Origin: Alphaproteobacteria bacterium
Lineage (GTDB): Bacteria; Pseudomonadota; Alphaproteobacteria; SMXQ01
Assembly (NCBI GenBank): GCA_009380075.1
Contig: WHSO01000013.1
Location: 1-64,000, forward strand
DNA: 64,000 nt
Direction: 5' to 3'
Shown: piece after piece, positions 32,047-41,174 of the stretch
Position numbering within the stretch: the first letter of the stretch is position 1
How the letters are laid out: each line of letters opens with the position of its first letter
Notes under the pieces: generated by a model
Told to the model about the DNA's origin: nothing
Databases searched by the model: none
The model's input: the letters and a program-made list of their open reading frames with translations, nothing else
Program-made: the position numbers and the translations under genes

Positions 32047-33743
32047 CCGTCGCCGCACCCCGCATCGACACCGGCCCGGTCATCGCCGCCGCGCGCACGG
32101 GGCTGGTGTACCTGCCGCTCGGTGGCGCCGGCGAGATCGGCATGAACTTCTACCTCTACGCTTGCAACGGAAAATGGATCGCGGTCGAATGCGGGGTGAC
32201 CTTCGGCGACGACACAACGCCGGGCATCGACGTGATGATGGCCGATACGGCGTTCCTCGAAAGCGTGCGCGCCGATCTTCTCGGCCTCGTCCTCACCCAC
32301 GCCCACGAGGACCACCAGGGCGCCGTGGCCTACCTCTGGTCCCGCCTCGGTTGCCCGGTCTACGCCACCGGCTTCACCGCGGGGCTGGTACGGGCGCGTC
32401 TCAAGGAAGCCGGACTCGAGCGCGAGGTGCCGCTGCATGAGGTCCCGCTCGGCGGCGAAATCACCCTCGGCCCGTTCGGGATACGCTACGTCACCGTGAC
32501 CCATTCGATCCCGGAGCCCAACGCGCTGGCGATTACCACGCCGTTCGGCACCCTGGTGCATACCGGCGACTGGAAGATCGATCCTGGGCCTCTGATCGGC
32601 AAGACCATCGACGAGAAATCGTTCCGGACCCTTGGCGACAACGGCGTGCTCGCCATGATCTGCGATTCGACCAACGTCTTCAACGAGGGCTCGTCCGGCT
32701 CCGAAGCCGACGTGCGCGAGGTGTTGACCGAGACCATCGGCCGCTTCAAGGGCCGCGTCGCGGTCGCCTGCTTCGCTTCCAACGTGGCGCGGGTCGAGTC
32801 CATCGCCCGGGCGGCGGCGGCCAACGGCCGTCACGTCGCGCTGGTCGGCCGCTCGCTGTGGCGGATCAACGAGATCGCGCGCGCCTGCGGCTACCTCAAG
32901 GGCGTGCCGGAATTCCTCACCGAACACGATTGCGCCTTCCTGCCGCGCGAACGCGCGCTCTACATCTGCACCGGCAGCCAGGGCGAAAGGGGCTCGGCGC
33001 TGGCCCGCATCGCCGCAAACGATCACGCCAACGTGGTACTGGAGGAGGGCGACGCGGTGCTGTTCTCGTCGCGCAACATCCCCGGAAACGAGCGCGAAAT
33101 CTACGCCATGCAGGACCAATTGGCGCGCAAGGGCTGCATCGTCGTCACCGGCAAGGACGCGCCGATCCACGTTTCCGGCCACCCGGCACGGGCGGAGCTG
33201 GCGCAGCTCTACGGCTGGGTGCGCCCGCGCCATTCGGTGCCGATGCACGGCGAGCAGCGCCACCTGATGGAGCACGCCGCCTATGCCCGCAGCCTCGGCG
33301 TCGCGGAGGCCCATGTGGTGAGCAACGGCCATGCGCTCCGTCTCGCCCCGGGCGAACCCGAGATCGTCGGCGAGGTGCCGGTCGGCCGCCTCGGCCTCGA
33401 CGGTGCGCGGCTGGTGCCGGTGGACGATGTCCTGCTCGGCCCGCGCCGCCGCGCCGCCTTCTCCGGAACGGCCTTCGTCACCGTGGTGGTCGATCGCAAG
33501 GGCCGGCTGGCCGCCGACCCGGTGGTGTCGCTCGACGGCGTCTGCGCCGATCCGCGGGAAGACCACGACGCCGTCGCTGCCGCCATCGACGAGGTCGAGC
33601 GCGTCATGGCGCGCCCGGCCCGTCGTCATCGCGATGATGGCCCCGTACCGGAAGAGGCGATCCGCCTCGCCGTCCGCCGTGCCGTCAACCGAACGACCGG
33701 CAAGAAGCCGGTGACCAGGGTCCACGTGGTCGAGTCCCGGTGA
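32043..33743 (+). CDS. rnj: Ribonuclease J
   Basis: 566 aa metallo-beta-lactamase / beta-CASP nuclease. The zinc-binding HAHEDH lies at residues 86-91, with further metal motifs in LVHTGDWKID and ICDSTNVFNEGSSGSE. The beta-CASP part includes SSRNIPGNEREIY and HVSGHPARAEL, and a C-terminal domain follows. It processes and degrades RNA from 5' ends and internally. In alphaproteobacteria it coexists with RNase E. An older annotation of such genes as generic metallo-hydrolase would be less precise. Confidence 0.93.
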   Translation: MTVAAPRIDTGPVIAAARTGLVYLPLGGAGEIGMNFYLYACNGKWIAVECGVTFGDDTTPGIDVMMADTAFLESVRADLLGLVLTHAHEDHQGAVAYLWSRLGCPVYATGFTAGLVRARLKEAGLEREVPLHEVPLGGEITLGPFGIRYVTVTHSIPEPNALAITTPFGTLVHTGDWKIDPGPLIGKTIDEKSFRTLGDNGVLAMICDSTNVFNEGSSGSEADVREVLTETIGRFKGRVAVACFASNVARVESIARAAAANGRHVALVGRSLWRINEIARACGYLKGVPEFLTEHDCAFLPRERALYICTGSQGERGSALARIAANDHANVVLEEGDAVLFSSRNIPGNEREIYAMQDQLARKGCIVVTGKDAPIHVSGHPARAELAQLYGWVRPRHSVPMHGEQRHLMEHAAYARSLGVAEAHVVSNGHALRLAPGEPEIVGEVPVGRLGLDGARLVPVDDVLLGPRRRAAFSGTAFVTVVVDRKGRLAADPVVSLDGVCADPREDHDAVAAAIDEVERVMARPARRHRDDGPVPEEAIRLAVRRAVNRTTGKKPVTRVHVVESR

Positions 33744-33750
33744 TCCGCCG

Positions 33751-33987
33751 ATGAACTGGTTTACCGGCATCATGGTCTATATCATCGCGTGGTGGATGGT
33801 GCTGTTCACGGTGCTGCCGTGGGGTAACCGGCCGCCGGATACGGCCGAGCCGGGCCATGCCGACAGCGCTCCGGAGAAGCCGCGTCTTTGGCTCAAGGCG
33901 CTGATCACGACGGTAATCGCCGCCGTCGTCTGGGCTGCGATATACTGGGTTATCGAGGCGGATATCATCACCTTCCGCAGTTCGTGA
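33751..33987 (+). CDS. DUF1467 family small membrane protein
   Basis: 78 aa with two membrane helices (MNWFTGIMVYIIAWWMVLF and LKALITTVIAAVVWAAIYWVI) joined by a Pro/charged loop (LPWGNRPPDTAEPGHAD). The WWxVLFxVLPWG pattern is typical of DUF1467, whose function is unknown. It lies seven bases after rnj, an arrangement conserved in alphaproteobacteria; usually a methylmalonyl-CoA epimerase gene is close by, here replaced by a different VOC gene. Confidence 0.82.
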   Translation: MNWFTGIMVYIIAWWMVLFTVLPWGNRPPDTAEPGHADSAPEKPRLWLKALITTVIAAVVWAAIYWVIEADIITFRSS

Positions 33988-34035
33988 CACTGGAGGCCGT
34001 AGCAAGCGGTCCCGCGCACCATCGAGGAGGCAGAC

Positions 34036-34464
34036 ATGGCGGGGAAGGCTCCCTTTTCCATCATGAACATCGATCACATCGTGCTGCGCACCGGCGACGT
34101 GAAGCGCCTGGTCGCCTTTTATTGCGGCGTGCTCGGCCTTCCCATCGAGCGTGAGACCGGAAAGGGCCTGACCCAGTTGCGCGCGGGGGCGTCGCTGATC
34201 GACATCGTCCCGGTGGACGACCGCGCCGCGGGGGACCCCAAAGCGCCGGGCCGCAACCTGGAGCATTTCTGCCTGCGGGCAGAGCCCTTCGATGCCGACG
34301 CCATCCGCGCCCGTGTCGAGGCGGCGGGCGCCAAGGTGGTCAAGTCCGGCAGCGGTTACGGGGCCGAAGGAAGGGGGCCCAACATCTATTTCCTCGACCC
34401 TGACGGCAACGAAGTTGAGCTCAAGGGCCCGTCCGACGGCAAGCTCTACGGCCGCGACATCTGA
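34036..34464 (+). CDS. VOC superfamily (glyoxalase/dioxygenase fold) protein
   Basis: 142 aa, two beta-alpha-beta-beta-beta modules. Candidate metal ligands are His in NIDHIVLRTGD, His in NLEHFCLRAE and Glu in DPDGNEVELKG. Proteins of this pattern include glyoxalase-like enzymes, fosfomycin-resistance-type transferases and extradiol dioxygenases; the sequence does not decide which. It does not look like methylmalonyl-CoA epimerase, which often sits here. A purine-rich GGAGG (34024-34028) before the ATG is a good ribosome binding site, and tag follows four bases downstream. Confidence 0.78.
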   Translation: MAGKAPFSIMNIDHIVLRTGDVKRLVAFYCGVLGLPIERETGKGLTQLRAGASLIDIVPVDDRAAGDPKAPGRNLEHFCLRAEPFDADAIRARVEAAGAKVVKSGSGYGAEGRGPNIYFLDPDGNEVELKGPSDGKLYGRDI

Positions 34465-34468
34465 ACCC

Positions 34469-35023
34469 ATGCCCTTCTACTGCGACATCGCCCGGGGCCA
34501 TCCGGTGCACGGGCCGCATCACGACCGAGAATACGGCCGCCCGGTATCGCGCGACGACGTGCTGCTGGAGCGCATCGCCATGGAGATCATGCAGGCGGGG
34601 TTGTCCTGGCTGCTTGTGCTTAACAAGCGCGTCGCCATGCAGGCCGCTTTCCGCGGGTTCGATCCCGACGTGGTGGCGTGCTTCGGCGCGCGGGATGTCA
34701 ACCGGCTGTTGAAGGACGAGGGCATCATCCGCAACCGCCGCAAGATCGAAGCGATCATCGAGAATGCCCGGCGCGTCTGTAACCTGCGCGCGGAATACGG
34801 CTCTATCAAGGGTTTCCTCGACGCCCACCACCCTCTCCGTCTGCCCGACTGGGTCAAGACGATGAAAAAGACCTTCGTCTTCATGGGCCCGGAGGTGGTC
34901 AACGAATTCATGATGTCGACCGGATACCTGCCCGGCGCCCACGCCGAAACCTGCCCGAAATACCGCGTCATCTCGCGCCTCAGGCCCGCGTGGATGCGGG
35001 CGGCGCCACCGGGCGGCTGGTAG
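34469..35023 (+). CDS. tag: DNA-3-methyladenine glycosylase I
   Basis: 184 aa, matching the family length (187 in E. coli). The characteristic HHDREYGRPV, EIMQAGLSWLLVLNKR and EGIIRNRRKIEAIIENA helix-hairpin-helix region are present. The zinc-snap residues appear to be kept: Cys5 and a His at 17-18 near the N-terminus, and His and Cys in GAHAETCPKY near the end. Tag excises 3-methyladenine from alkylated DNA. It is probably co-transcribed with the VOC gene. Confidence 0.88.
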   Translation: MPFYCDIARGHPVHGPHHDREYGRPVSRDDVLLERIAMEIMQAGLSWLLVLNKRVAMQAAFRGFDPDVVACFGARDVNRLLKDEGIIRNRRKIEAIIENARRVCNLRAEYGSIKGFLDAHHPLRLPDWVKTMKKTFVFMGPEVVNEFMMSTGYLPGAHAETCPKYRVISRLRPAWMRAAPPGGW

Positions 35024-35033
35024 AACGGGCCGG

Positions 35034-35312
35034 TCAGACGCGAGGGGTTTCGACGCCGCGGCGGGCGACGCAATTGTAGATCCAGGCGACGAGCGCGCCG
35101 CAGATGGCGCCGTCGACCAAGGCCCACACGGTCCCGATGGCGGTGCCCGTGAAGGTCGGCCCGTAGCCCAGGTAGAGAGAGCGGAACAGGTTTACCATGG
35201 GCAGGCCCCAGCCGAACAGCCGGGCACCGAGACCCAGAAACAGGATGGTCGCTCCCCACACGATGCCGATCGCGATGGCGAGCGCCCATACGTCGATTTT
35301 TTGTGTATTCAT
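35034..35312 (-). CDS. Small two-helix membrane protein
   Basis: 92 aa with two hydrophobic segments (WALAIAIGIVWGATILFLGL and TAIGTVWALVDGAICGALVAW) separated by a conserved-looking Gly/Tyr loop (NLFRSLYLGYGPTFTG). Similar small proteins are sometimes labelled bacteriophage holin in databases, but nothing phage-like surrounds it and I would not infer lysis. AGAGGAGG ten bases or fewer before the ATG is a very strong ribosome binding site. It is transcribed against tag with only ten bases between the stops. Confidence 0.7.
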   Translation of the reverse strand: MNTQKIDVWALAIAIGIVWGATILFLGLGARLFGWGLPMVNLFRSLYLGYGPTFTGTAIGTVWALVDGAICGALVAWIYNCVARRGVETPRV

Positions 35313-35594
35313 CGAATCCTCCTCTGCTTGGGCGATCCTTGGAGCCGCCAGGCCCAGTCGCCGGTTCGCGGATCCATGATGCCCCGTCTTCCGGCGCGTT
35401 ATCAAATTGTAACGGTCTCGGGGAACCGGAGTTCCGCCTTCGCTCATAGGTGGTGCCGGTGGGCGAAGAGGCCCGCAGACCGGTGGACCGTACCGTCCGG
35501 AAGCCGCATTGCAGTTTGCCGGGCCATTGCCTAAAGTCGGGTCGCCGCTCCGTCCCGGCCATGCCCAAGGCCTGCCAACTCCCTGAGATTCCTG

Positions 35595-36932
35595 ATGCGT
35601 CTGTCCCGATTCTACCTGCCCACCCTCAAGGAGACCCCGAAGGAGGCGGAGATCGCCTCGCACCGGCTGATGCTGCGCGCCGGCATGATCCGGCAGTCCT
35701 CGGCCGGAATCTACAGTTGGCTTCCCCTTGGTTTTCGCGTGCTCCGGCGGATCGAGCAGATCGTGCGCGAGGAGCAGGACCGCGCCGGTGCCCAGGAAAT
35801 GCTGATGCCCACCATCCAGCCGGCCGAGATATGGCGCGAATCCGGCCGCTACGACGACTACGGGCCGGAGATGCTGCGTATCACCGACCGGCACGAGCGC
35901 GAGCTCCTCTACGGCCCCACCAACGAGGAAATGATCACGGAAATCTTTGCCGCGACGGCGCGGTCCTACCGCGACCTGCCGAAGATGCTCTATCACATCC
36001 AGTGGAAGTTCCGTGACGAGGTGCGGCCTCGCTTCGGCGTCATGCGCGGGCGCGAATTCCTGATGAAGGACTGCTATTCCTTCGACCTCGATTACGAAGG
36101 CGCCGTTCGGTCCTACAACAAGATGTTCGTATCCTACCTGCGGACCTTCGCGCGCATGGGGCTCAAGGCGATCCCCATGGAGGCCGACACGGGCCCCATC
36201 GGCGGTGACCTCAGCCACGAGTTCATCGTGCTGGCGCCGACGGGGGAAAGCGCTGTGTTCTGCGACCGGAATTGCCTCGACATCGATGTCCTTTCCGAGG
36301 ATATCGATTACGGCGACGACGGTGCGCTCGCCGCCATCATCAACCGGTTCACGACACTTTATGCCCGGACAGAAGAAAAGCACGACACGGCAGCTTTTGA
36401 ATCCCGGGTGGCAAAGGATCGCCGCTACGAAGGCCGCGGCATCGAGGTCGGCCAGGTCTTCTACTTCGGCACCAAATACTCGAAGCCCATGGGCGCAGAG
36501 GTGATCGGGCCCGACGGTCAGCCGGCAACGGTGGAGATGGGTTCCTACGGCATCGGCGTGTCGCGCCTGGTCGGCGCAATCATCGAGGCGAGCCACGACG
36601 ACGCCGGCATCATCTGGCCCGACGCGGTGGCGCCCTTTGATGCCGAGATCATCAACCTGCGCCCCGGCGACGAAGCCTGCGACGCCGCCTGCATGGAGGC
36701 CTATGCCAGGCTCGGCGCGGCGGGGCGCGATGTTCTCTATGACGACCGTGACGAGCGCCCGGGCGTCAAGTTCGCCGATGCGGACCTGATCGGCATTCCC
36801 TGGCGTCTGGTGATCGGCCCGCGCGGGATCAAGGACGGCAAGGTGGAACTGAAGCGTCGCGACGGCACCGTCGCTGACGAGGTCGCGCTTTCCGCCGCCC
36901 TCGACCGCCTGGCGACAGCGCCTCGGGGTTAG
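35595..36932 (+). CDS. proS: Prolyl-tRNA synthetase (short form)
   Basis: 445 aa class II synthetase. Motif 2 and the proline pocket are seen around [20 protein letters not shown], and [10 protein letters not shown] and the motif 3 region [19 protein letters not shown] are clear. The anticodon-binding domain is at the C-terminus. It lacks the roughly 180-residue editing insertion found in E. coli ProRS, as is usual in alphaproteobacteria. The start ATG has only a weak ribosome binding site. It stands alone with intergenic DNA on both sides. Confidence 0.96.
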   Translation: MRLSRFYLPTLKETPKEAEIASHRLMLRAGMIRQSSAGIYSWLPLGFRVLRRIEQIVREEQDRAGAQEMLMPTIQPAEIWRESGRYDDYGPEMLRITDRHERELLYGPTNEEMITEIFAATARSYRDLPKMLYHIQWKFRDEVRPRFGVMRGREFLMKDCYSFDLDYEGAVRSYNKMFVSYLRTFARMGLKAIPMEADTGPIGGDLSHEFIVLAPTGESAVFCDRNCLDIDVLSEDIDYGDDGALAAIINRFTTLYARTEEKHDTAAFESRVAKDRRYEGRGIEVGQVFYFGTKYSKPMGAEVIGPDGQPATVEMGSYGIGVSRLVGAIIEASHDDAGIIWPDAVAPFDAEIINLRPGDEACDAACMEAYARLGAAGRDVLYDDRDERPGVKFADADLIGIPWRLVIGPRGIKDGKVELKRRDGTVADEVALSAALDRLATAPRG

Positions 36933-36960
36933 CCGGCATGTTCCTGTCGCATGCTCTCGT

Positions 36961-37060
36961 CCCCCTCACCCAGCGCCGGGTAAGCGCACGCGATGCGCGT
37001 GCCAATCCCTCTCAACCCTCTTCCCCCGCGTGCGGGGGGAGAGGGAAGGGTGAGGGGGGG
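36961..37060. repeat. REP-like palindromic intergenic repeat
   Basis: Outer arms CCCCCTCACCC (36961-36971) and GGGTGAGGGGG (37048-37058) are perfect inverted repeats. Inside lies a hairpin with arms at 37016-37029 and 37032-37045, pairing over 14 positions with one G-U, and a small GCACGC/GCGTGC hairpin near 36985. This CCCTCACCC...CCCTC...GAGGG...GGGTGAGGG design matches a dispersed palindromic repeat seen in many proteobacterial genomes. It fills most of the 163 bases between proS and lolC. Confidence 0.75.
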
Positions 37061-37095
37061 CTCTCCCCACCGGCTGGTTACTAGGAACACTCGGC

Positions 37096-38343
37096 ATGGC
37101 CTTCAACCCCTTCGAACGGCTCGTCGCCCTGCGCTACCTGCGGGCGCGACGCAAGGAAGGCTTCATTTCGGTCATCGCCGGATTTTCGCTGGCCGGAATC
37201 TCGCTCGGCGTCGCCACGCTGATCATCGTCATGGCGGTGATGAACGGTTTCCGCCAGGAATTGCTGACCCGCATCCTCGGCGTCGGCGGCCATGTCACCG
37301 TTTACGGTGCGCCCGGGCCGCTCACCAACTATGCCGACGTCACCCACCGGCTCAAGGCGCTGCCCGGCGTTGTCGACGCGGCGCCCCTGGTGAGCGGGCA
37401 GGCCATGATCACTGTCGGACGGCGCGCGGGCGGCGTCGCTGTGCAGGGCATCACCCGGGACGACCTGGTCCGGCGGCCGATCATCGCCGGCAACATCAAG
37501 GTGGGATCACTCGACCAGTTCGGGGCGCCGGATTCGGTGCTGATCGGCACACGGCTCGCGACCCGCTTCGGCCTCACGGTCGGCGACAAGCTGACCCTGG
37601 TCGCGCCCTCGGGCAACGTCACCGCCTTCGGCACCCTGCCGCGGGCCAAGGGCTATCGCATCGTCGGCCTGTTCGAGATCGGCATGTACGAGTACGACAG
37701 CAATTTCGTCTACATGCCGCTGGCGGCGGCGCAGACGTTTTTCCGCGAAGGGGACCGCGCCTCGGCGATCGAGGTGATGCTGGCCGATCCGGACGGTCTG
37801 CGCGCTGCGGTCTCGCAGATCACCTCGGCGCTCGGTCCGGGCACCCGACTGCGCCATTGGCAGGACGTCAATTCCAGCTTCTTCACCGCGATCCAGGTCG
37901 AACGCAACGTCATGTTCCTGATCCTGACGCTGATCATCCTGGTGGCGGCGTTCAACGTCATCTCCGGCATGATCATGCTGGTCAAGGACAAGGGCCGCGA
38001 CATCGCCATCCTGCGCACCATGGGGGCGACGCGGGGCGCGGTGATGCGCATCTTTCTGCTGGCGGGGGCCTCGGTCGGTGTCGTCGGGACTTTCATCGGA
38101 TTCCTCCTCGGCGTCGCCTTCGCCGCCAATATCGAGACCATCCGGGGCTGGATCTCGGCGCTGACGGGGACCGACCTGTTTTCCGCCGAAATCTATTTCC
38201 TGTCGCAGCTTCCGGCGAAGATCGACGCGGGCGAGGTGGCGACCGTCGTCGGCATGTCGTTGTCGCTGTCGTTTCTCGCCACGCTCTACCCGTCATGGCG
38301 CGCCGCGCGCCTCGATCCGGTGGAGGCGCTGCGCTATGAGTGA
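37096..38343 (+). CDS. lolC: Lipoprotein-releasing ABC transporter permease (LolC/LolE)
   Basis: 415 aa MacB-type permease: an N-terminal helix ([21 protein letters not shown]), a large periplasmic domain (about 50-270), then three helices in an FtsX domain ([20 protein letters not shown] onward), ending in [16 protein letters not shown]. It extracts outer-membrane lipoproteins from the inner membrane and hands them to LolA. Alphaproteobacteria usually have one such permease acting as a homodimer, so LolC versus LolE is a naming choice. It overlaps lolD by eight bases. Confidence 0.94.
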   Translation: MAFNPFERLVALRYLRARRKEGFISVIAGFSLAGISLGVATLIIVMAVMNGFRQELLTRILGVGGHVTVYGAPGPLTNYADVTHRLKALPGVVDAAPLVSGQAMITVGRRAGGVAVQGITRDDLVRRPIIAGNIKVGSLDQFGAPDSVLIGTRLATRFGLTVGDKLTLVAPSGNVTAFGTLPRAKGYRIVGLFEIGMYEYDSNFVYMPLAAAQTFFREGDRASAIEVMLADPDGLRAAVSQITSALGPGTRLRHWQDVNSSFFTAIQVERNVMFLILTLIILVAAFNVISGMIMLVKDKGRDIAILRTMGATRGAVMRIFLLAGASVGVVGTFIGFLLGVAFAANIETIRGWISALTGTDLFSAEIYFLSQLPAKIDAGEVATVVGMSLSLSFLATLYPSWRAARLDPVEALRYE

Positions 38344-39016
38344 CGCCGTCCTCGACCTCTCCGGGGTGTGCCGTGCCTTCGAGGACGCGGGCGACCGGCT
38401 CGAAGTGCTCCGCGGCTGCGATCTGGCCATCGGCGCGGGGGAGATGGTCGCTCTGGTCGGCCCTTCCGGGTCGGGAAAGTCGACGCTTCTGCACATCATC
38501 GGCCTCCTGGAACGCGCCGACTCGGGGCGCGTCCGGATCGGCGGCACCGATGCGACCGAAGCCGGCGATGCCGAGCGCACGCGGTTGCGGCGCGAACACC
38601 TGGGCTTCGTCTACCAGTTCCACCACCTGTTGCCGGAATTCACGGCCGAAGAGAACGTGGCCCTGCCGCCGATGATCGCCGGGCGCGACAGGGCCGAGGC
38701 GCGGGCTCGGGCGCGCGAACTGCTCGCCCTCGTCGGGCTGGCGGCGCGGGCGTCGCATCGTCCGGCGCAGCTCTCAGGCGGCGAGCAGCAGCGCGTCGCC
38801 ATCGCCCGCGCGCTCGCCAACCAGCCGCTGCTACTGCTGGCGGACGAGCCCACCGGCAACCTCGATCCCGCCACCGCCGATCATGTCTTCCAGGTGTTCC
38901 TCGACGTCGTGCAGGGCACCGGCCGGGCGGCGCTGATCGCGACCCACAACCCTGCACTCGCCCGCCGCATGGACCGGGTGGTGACGCTGGAGGCCGGGCG
39001 CATCGTTCCGGTCTAG
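38336..39016 (+). CDS. lolD: Lipoprotein-releasing ABC transporter ATP-binding protein
   Basis: 226 aa. Walker [10 protein letters not shown] (residues 42-50), the signature [15 protein letters not shown], Walker [13 protein letters not shown] and the H-loop ATHNPALAR are all intact. Powers LolC. Its last four bases overlap the end of the convergent sulfotransferase gene, so no terminator fits between them. Confidence 0.95.
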   Translation: MSDAVLDLSGVCRAFEDAGDRLEVLRGCDLAIGAGEMVALVGPSGSGKSTLLHIIGLLERADSGRVRIGGTDATEAGDAERTRLRREHLGFVYQFHHLLPEFTAEENVALPPMIAGRDRAEARARARELLALVGLAARASHRPAQLSGGEQQRVAIARALANQPLLLLADEPTGNLDPATADHVFQVFLDVVQGTGRAALIATHNPALARRMDRVVTLEAGRIVPV

Positions 39017-40167
39017 GCCATTGCCCCGGAGGCTCCGGCGGGGCTCCTTCCGTCTTCATCGTATCCCAGGCGCGCGGCGGCGGCCCCGGTCTCATGCCGG
39101 ACGACGGCGAGTTCTTCCGGCGTGAACTGCGGCCGGTAATAGCCGGGTGCGTGAATGCGTCGTGCCTCGGCCTCGAGGAAGCCGGATGGTGTGTCGAGCC
39201 CGGCGTGGGCGAGCACATCGCCGAGTACCCGTCGCGGCTCCCGGCACAGGTTTTCGTAATGGACCACGAGGCTCGCCTCGCGCAGGGCCGCGTCGTCGCG
39301 CAGCCGGTCGGCGATGTGGTCATGGACGAGCGCCCAATAGCGCGCCCATCCCGCAACTTCCTCGCCCGCATCCCACAGGCGCGTGATCTCGCGCACGGCT
39401 TCGGCGTTGCCGGTATTGATGGGGCGGCGGTCGAGCCCGAATTCGAAATGGCTGACACGGCGCAGGTGGCGAACCGCCTCCGGGTGCCGGCCCTGACCGC
39501 GGGTGAACAGCGCCTGCTGCTTCATCAGCGAGGCGATGTGCCACACGGGATCGCGCACCGGGATCAGGAAGCGCGCATCGGGAAACAGGCGATGGAGATA
39601 GCCCAGGCGGGTGACATTGTAGTTTCCTTTGGCGGTGTAACGAGAGCGCTTCCGTACCGCGAGCAGCTTGAGGATATGGGCGCGGTAGAACGCCTCGAAC
39701 CCAGGATGATGCGCGTTGCGGTCCAGCACCGCGCTGGCGGCCGGGTCATGCAGGTGTGGGAGGAACGCCGCCCACAGCACTTCCTCGAACGCTTCCGGAC
39801 TCTCGGAGGTCACGGCGATCCCGTCGGCATGGGTACGCTCATGGGGCGTTTCGTCACGCCGGGGCATGAAGTCGAGCCAGCGGTTCCACAGATAGGGTGT
39901 GAACACAGGCGGGAAGTCGCGGTAGCGATGGGTCGCTACCGCCGGATGGCGCGCCAGCGTCTCAAGCAGGATCGTCGTGCCGGAGCGCGCAAGACCCGCG
40001 ATATAGATCGGGCGGTCGATCTCCATCTCCCCGATGATACCGCCGACCAGACGGGTCTCGAGGTTGCCGAGCCGGATCCATAGCGGGCGGTGCCGCGCCA
40101 TATGGCCGCCGAGCCGGTCGATCCATCGTGCGACCGTGAAGCCATCGTCCCTTTCCCCGCTTGTCAT
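39013..40167 (-). CDS. Sulfotransferase-family protein
   Basis: 384 aa, last gene of the five-gene minus-strand operon. The 5'-phosphosulfate loop of PAPS-dependent sulfotransferases is clear as GLARSGTT (residues 58-65), and the 3'-phosphate region fits [18 protein letters not shown]. These enzymes transfer sulfate from PAPS to hydroxyl or amino groups of carbohydrates, lipids or proteins. The acceptor cannot be read from sequence. No signal peptide or membrane segment is visible, so it should act in the cytoplasm, where PAPS is made. Translation starts inside the stop of the upstream membrane protein gene (4-base overlap). Confidence 0.82.
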   Translation of the reverse strand: MTSGERDDGFTVARWIDRLGGHMARHRPLWIRLGNLETRLVGGIIGEMEIDRPIYIAGLARSGTTILLETLARHPAVATHRYRDFPPVFTPYLWNRWLDFMPRRDETPHERTHADGIAVTSESPEAFEEVLWAAFLPHLHDPAASAVLDRNAHHPGFEAFYRAHILKLLAVRKRSRYTAKGNYNVTRLGYLHRLFPDARFLIPVRDPVWHIASLMKQQALFTRGQGRHPEAVRHLRRVSHFEFGLDRRPINTGNAEAVREITRLWDAGEEVAGWARYWALVHDHIADRLRDDAALREASLVVHYENLCREPRRVLGDVLAHAGLDTPSGFLEAEARRIHAPGYYRPQFTPEELAVVRHETGAAAARLGYDEDGRSPAGASGAMA

Positions 40168-40889
40168 CGTCTTTTAAGCGCGCGGTGAAGCAGGAGCGAA
40201 GCGAGGGTCACGGCGGCAAAGAACAGCATAGGCCAGGAGCGTACGAACCGGGGGCCGAACGACAGGTATTCCCGTGGCGGCAGGTCCAGGACGACGCTCT
40301 CCACCGGGCCGTCTTCCGGCAGGTAGCCCGCGGGGTTCCCGATCAGCGCGTTCCACCAGCGCCGCTTTTCGACACGGGTCACGGCGGCCGTCATCTCATG
40401 CTGAACGAGGGGTTCCGAAGCTATGCCACGCGGACGCACTTCCAGTCGCGGCGCGCCTTGCGGCACGGCGATCACACGGGCATCGAACCCGTCGGGCCTG
40501 ACCACGGCACCGGGTGGGTTATTCCCGACGTCCAGGGTATGGCCGTAGGCGGTATCGAGCCAGATCGCGACCGTCATCACGGGAAGCAAAGCAAGCAGGC
40601 TCGCCGGCAGGGCGAGGCCGGCGCGCTTGAATGCCGCGCCGAGCTGGGTGCCGATCAGCGGTAGCGCACGGGCGAATTCCTCCTCTTCCCACAGGCGCCG
40701 CCGCGCGTCGGCGAGACGCCGCTTGCTGGCCTCGATCTTCCCGCGTGGAGCGAGCAGATGATAGACGATCATCGACAGCGCGCCGGCCACCACGCCCCAC
40801 AGGACGAACCGGCCCGCGGGGGGCAGGGCGGACGCCAGCCAGTGGTCCACGGCGAGGTAGAGCGGGGCCGGAAGGTCGAGGATGCCCAT
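40164..40889 (-). CDS. Membrane protein of unknown function, three helices and a coiled coil
   Basis: 241 aa. Hydrophobic segments lie at about 25-46, 93-112 and 219-235. Between the first two is a highly charged helical stretch ([20 protein letters not shown], 51-70). The second and third enclose an approximately 100-residue loop rich in beta-type and Pro residues, predicted extracytoplasmic. The order helix, cytoplasmic coiled coil, helix, loop, helix recalls the DUF106/EMC3/Oxa1 group, but I see no decisive motif and make no assignment. Coupled to the sulfotransferase downstream by ATGA. Confidence 0.7.
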   Translation of the reverse strand: MGILDLPAPLYLAVDHWLASALPPAGRFVLWGVVAGALSMIVYHLLAPRGKIEASKRRLADARRRLWEEEEFARALPLIGTQLGAAFKRAGLALPASLLALLPVMTVAIWLDTAYGHTLDVGNNPPGAVVRPDGFDARVIAVPQGAPRLEVRPRGIASEPLVQHEMTAAVTRVEKRRWWNALIGNPAGYLPEDGPVESVVLDLPPREYLSFGPRFVRSWPMLFFAAVTLASLLLHRALKRR

Positions 40890-40901
40890 GGGCTCGTCCG
40901 C

Positions 40902-41174
40902 TCAGTGCGACCGCGGGTGATCCGCGCCGGCTGGCCGGGCAGGGCTCTCGCGTCCGGCGGGAGCTTCCGCGCGCTTTTTCCTGAAGATGTGGCGCCTGAG
41001 TGGCCACATCACCAGGAAGCCGAAGGCGGCGGCGACCGCCACGATCAAGCCCCACAGCGCACCCAGCATGGTAATGCCGGCGCCCGGCCCGACGTAGGCG
41101 GCAGCCGGCATGGCGGCAAGGACGAGCGGCACGGCGAGGATGAGCCCGCGCCGTGCGGACGATTGACGTGTCAT
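40902..41174 (-). CDS. Small membrane protein with YVGPGAG motif
   Basis: 90 aa. A signal peptide (LILAVPLVLAAMPAAA) is followed at once by AYVGPGAGITMLGALWGL, a membrane helix to about residue 58, and a basic, Pro/Ala-rich tail (RRHIFRKKRAEAPAG). Proteins with this Y-[VI]-GPGAG start of the mature chain occur as small unknowns next to envelope-modifying enzymes; their function is not known to me. It starts four bases inside the end of the arylsulfotransferase-family gene and is followed 12 bases later by the three-helix protein. Confidence 0.72.
   Translation of the reverse strand: MTRQSSARRGLILAVPLVLAAMPAAAYVGPGAGITMLGALWGLIVAVAAAFGFLVMWPLRRHIFRKKRAEAPAGRESPARPAGADHPRSH

Noticed and set aside
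34036-34464. VOC gene after rnj as methylmalonyl-CoA epimerase
   Set aside because: The position matches where that gene often lies, but the sequence lacks its characteristic N-terminal and central motifs and looks like a different VOC branch.
35034-36596. A 520-codon minus-strand frame covering proS
   Set aside because: Only the last 92 codons (35034-35312) have protein character and a ribosome binding site; the rest is antisense to proS.
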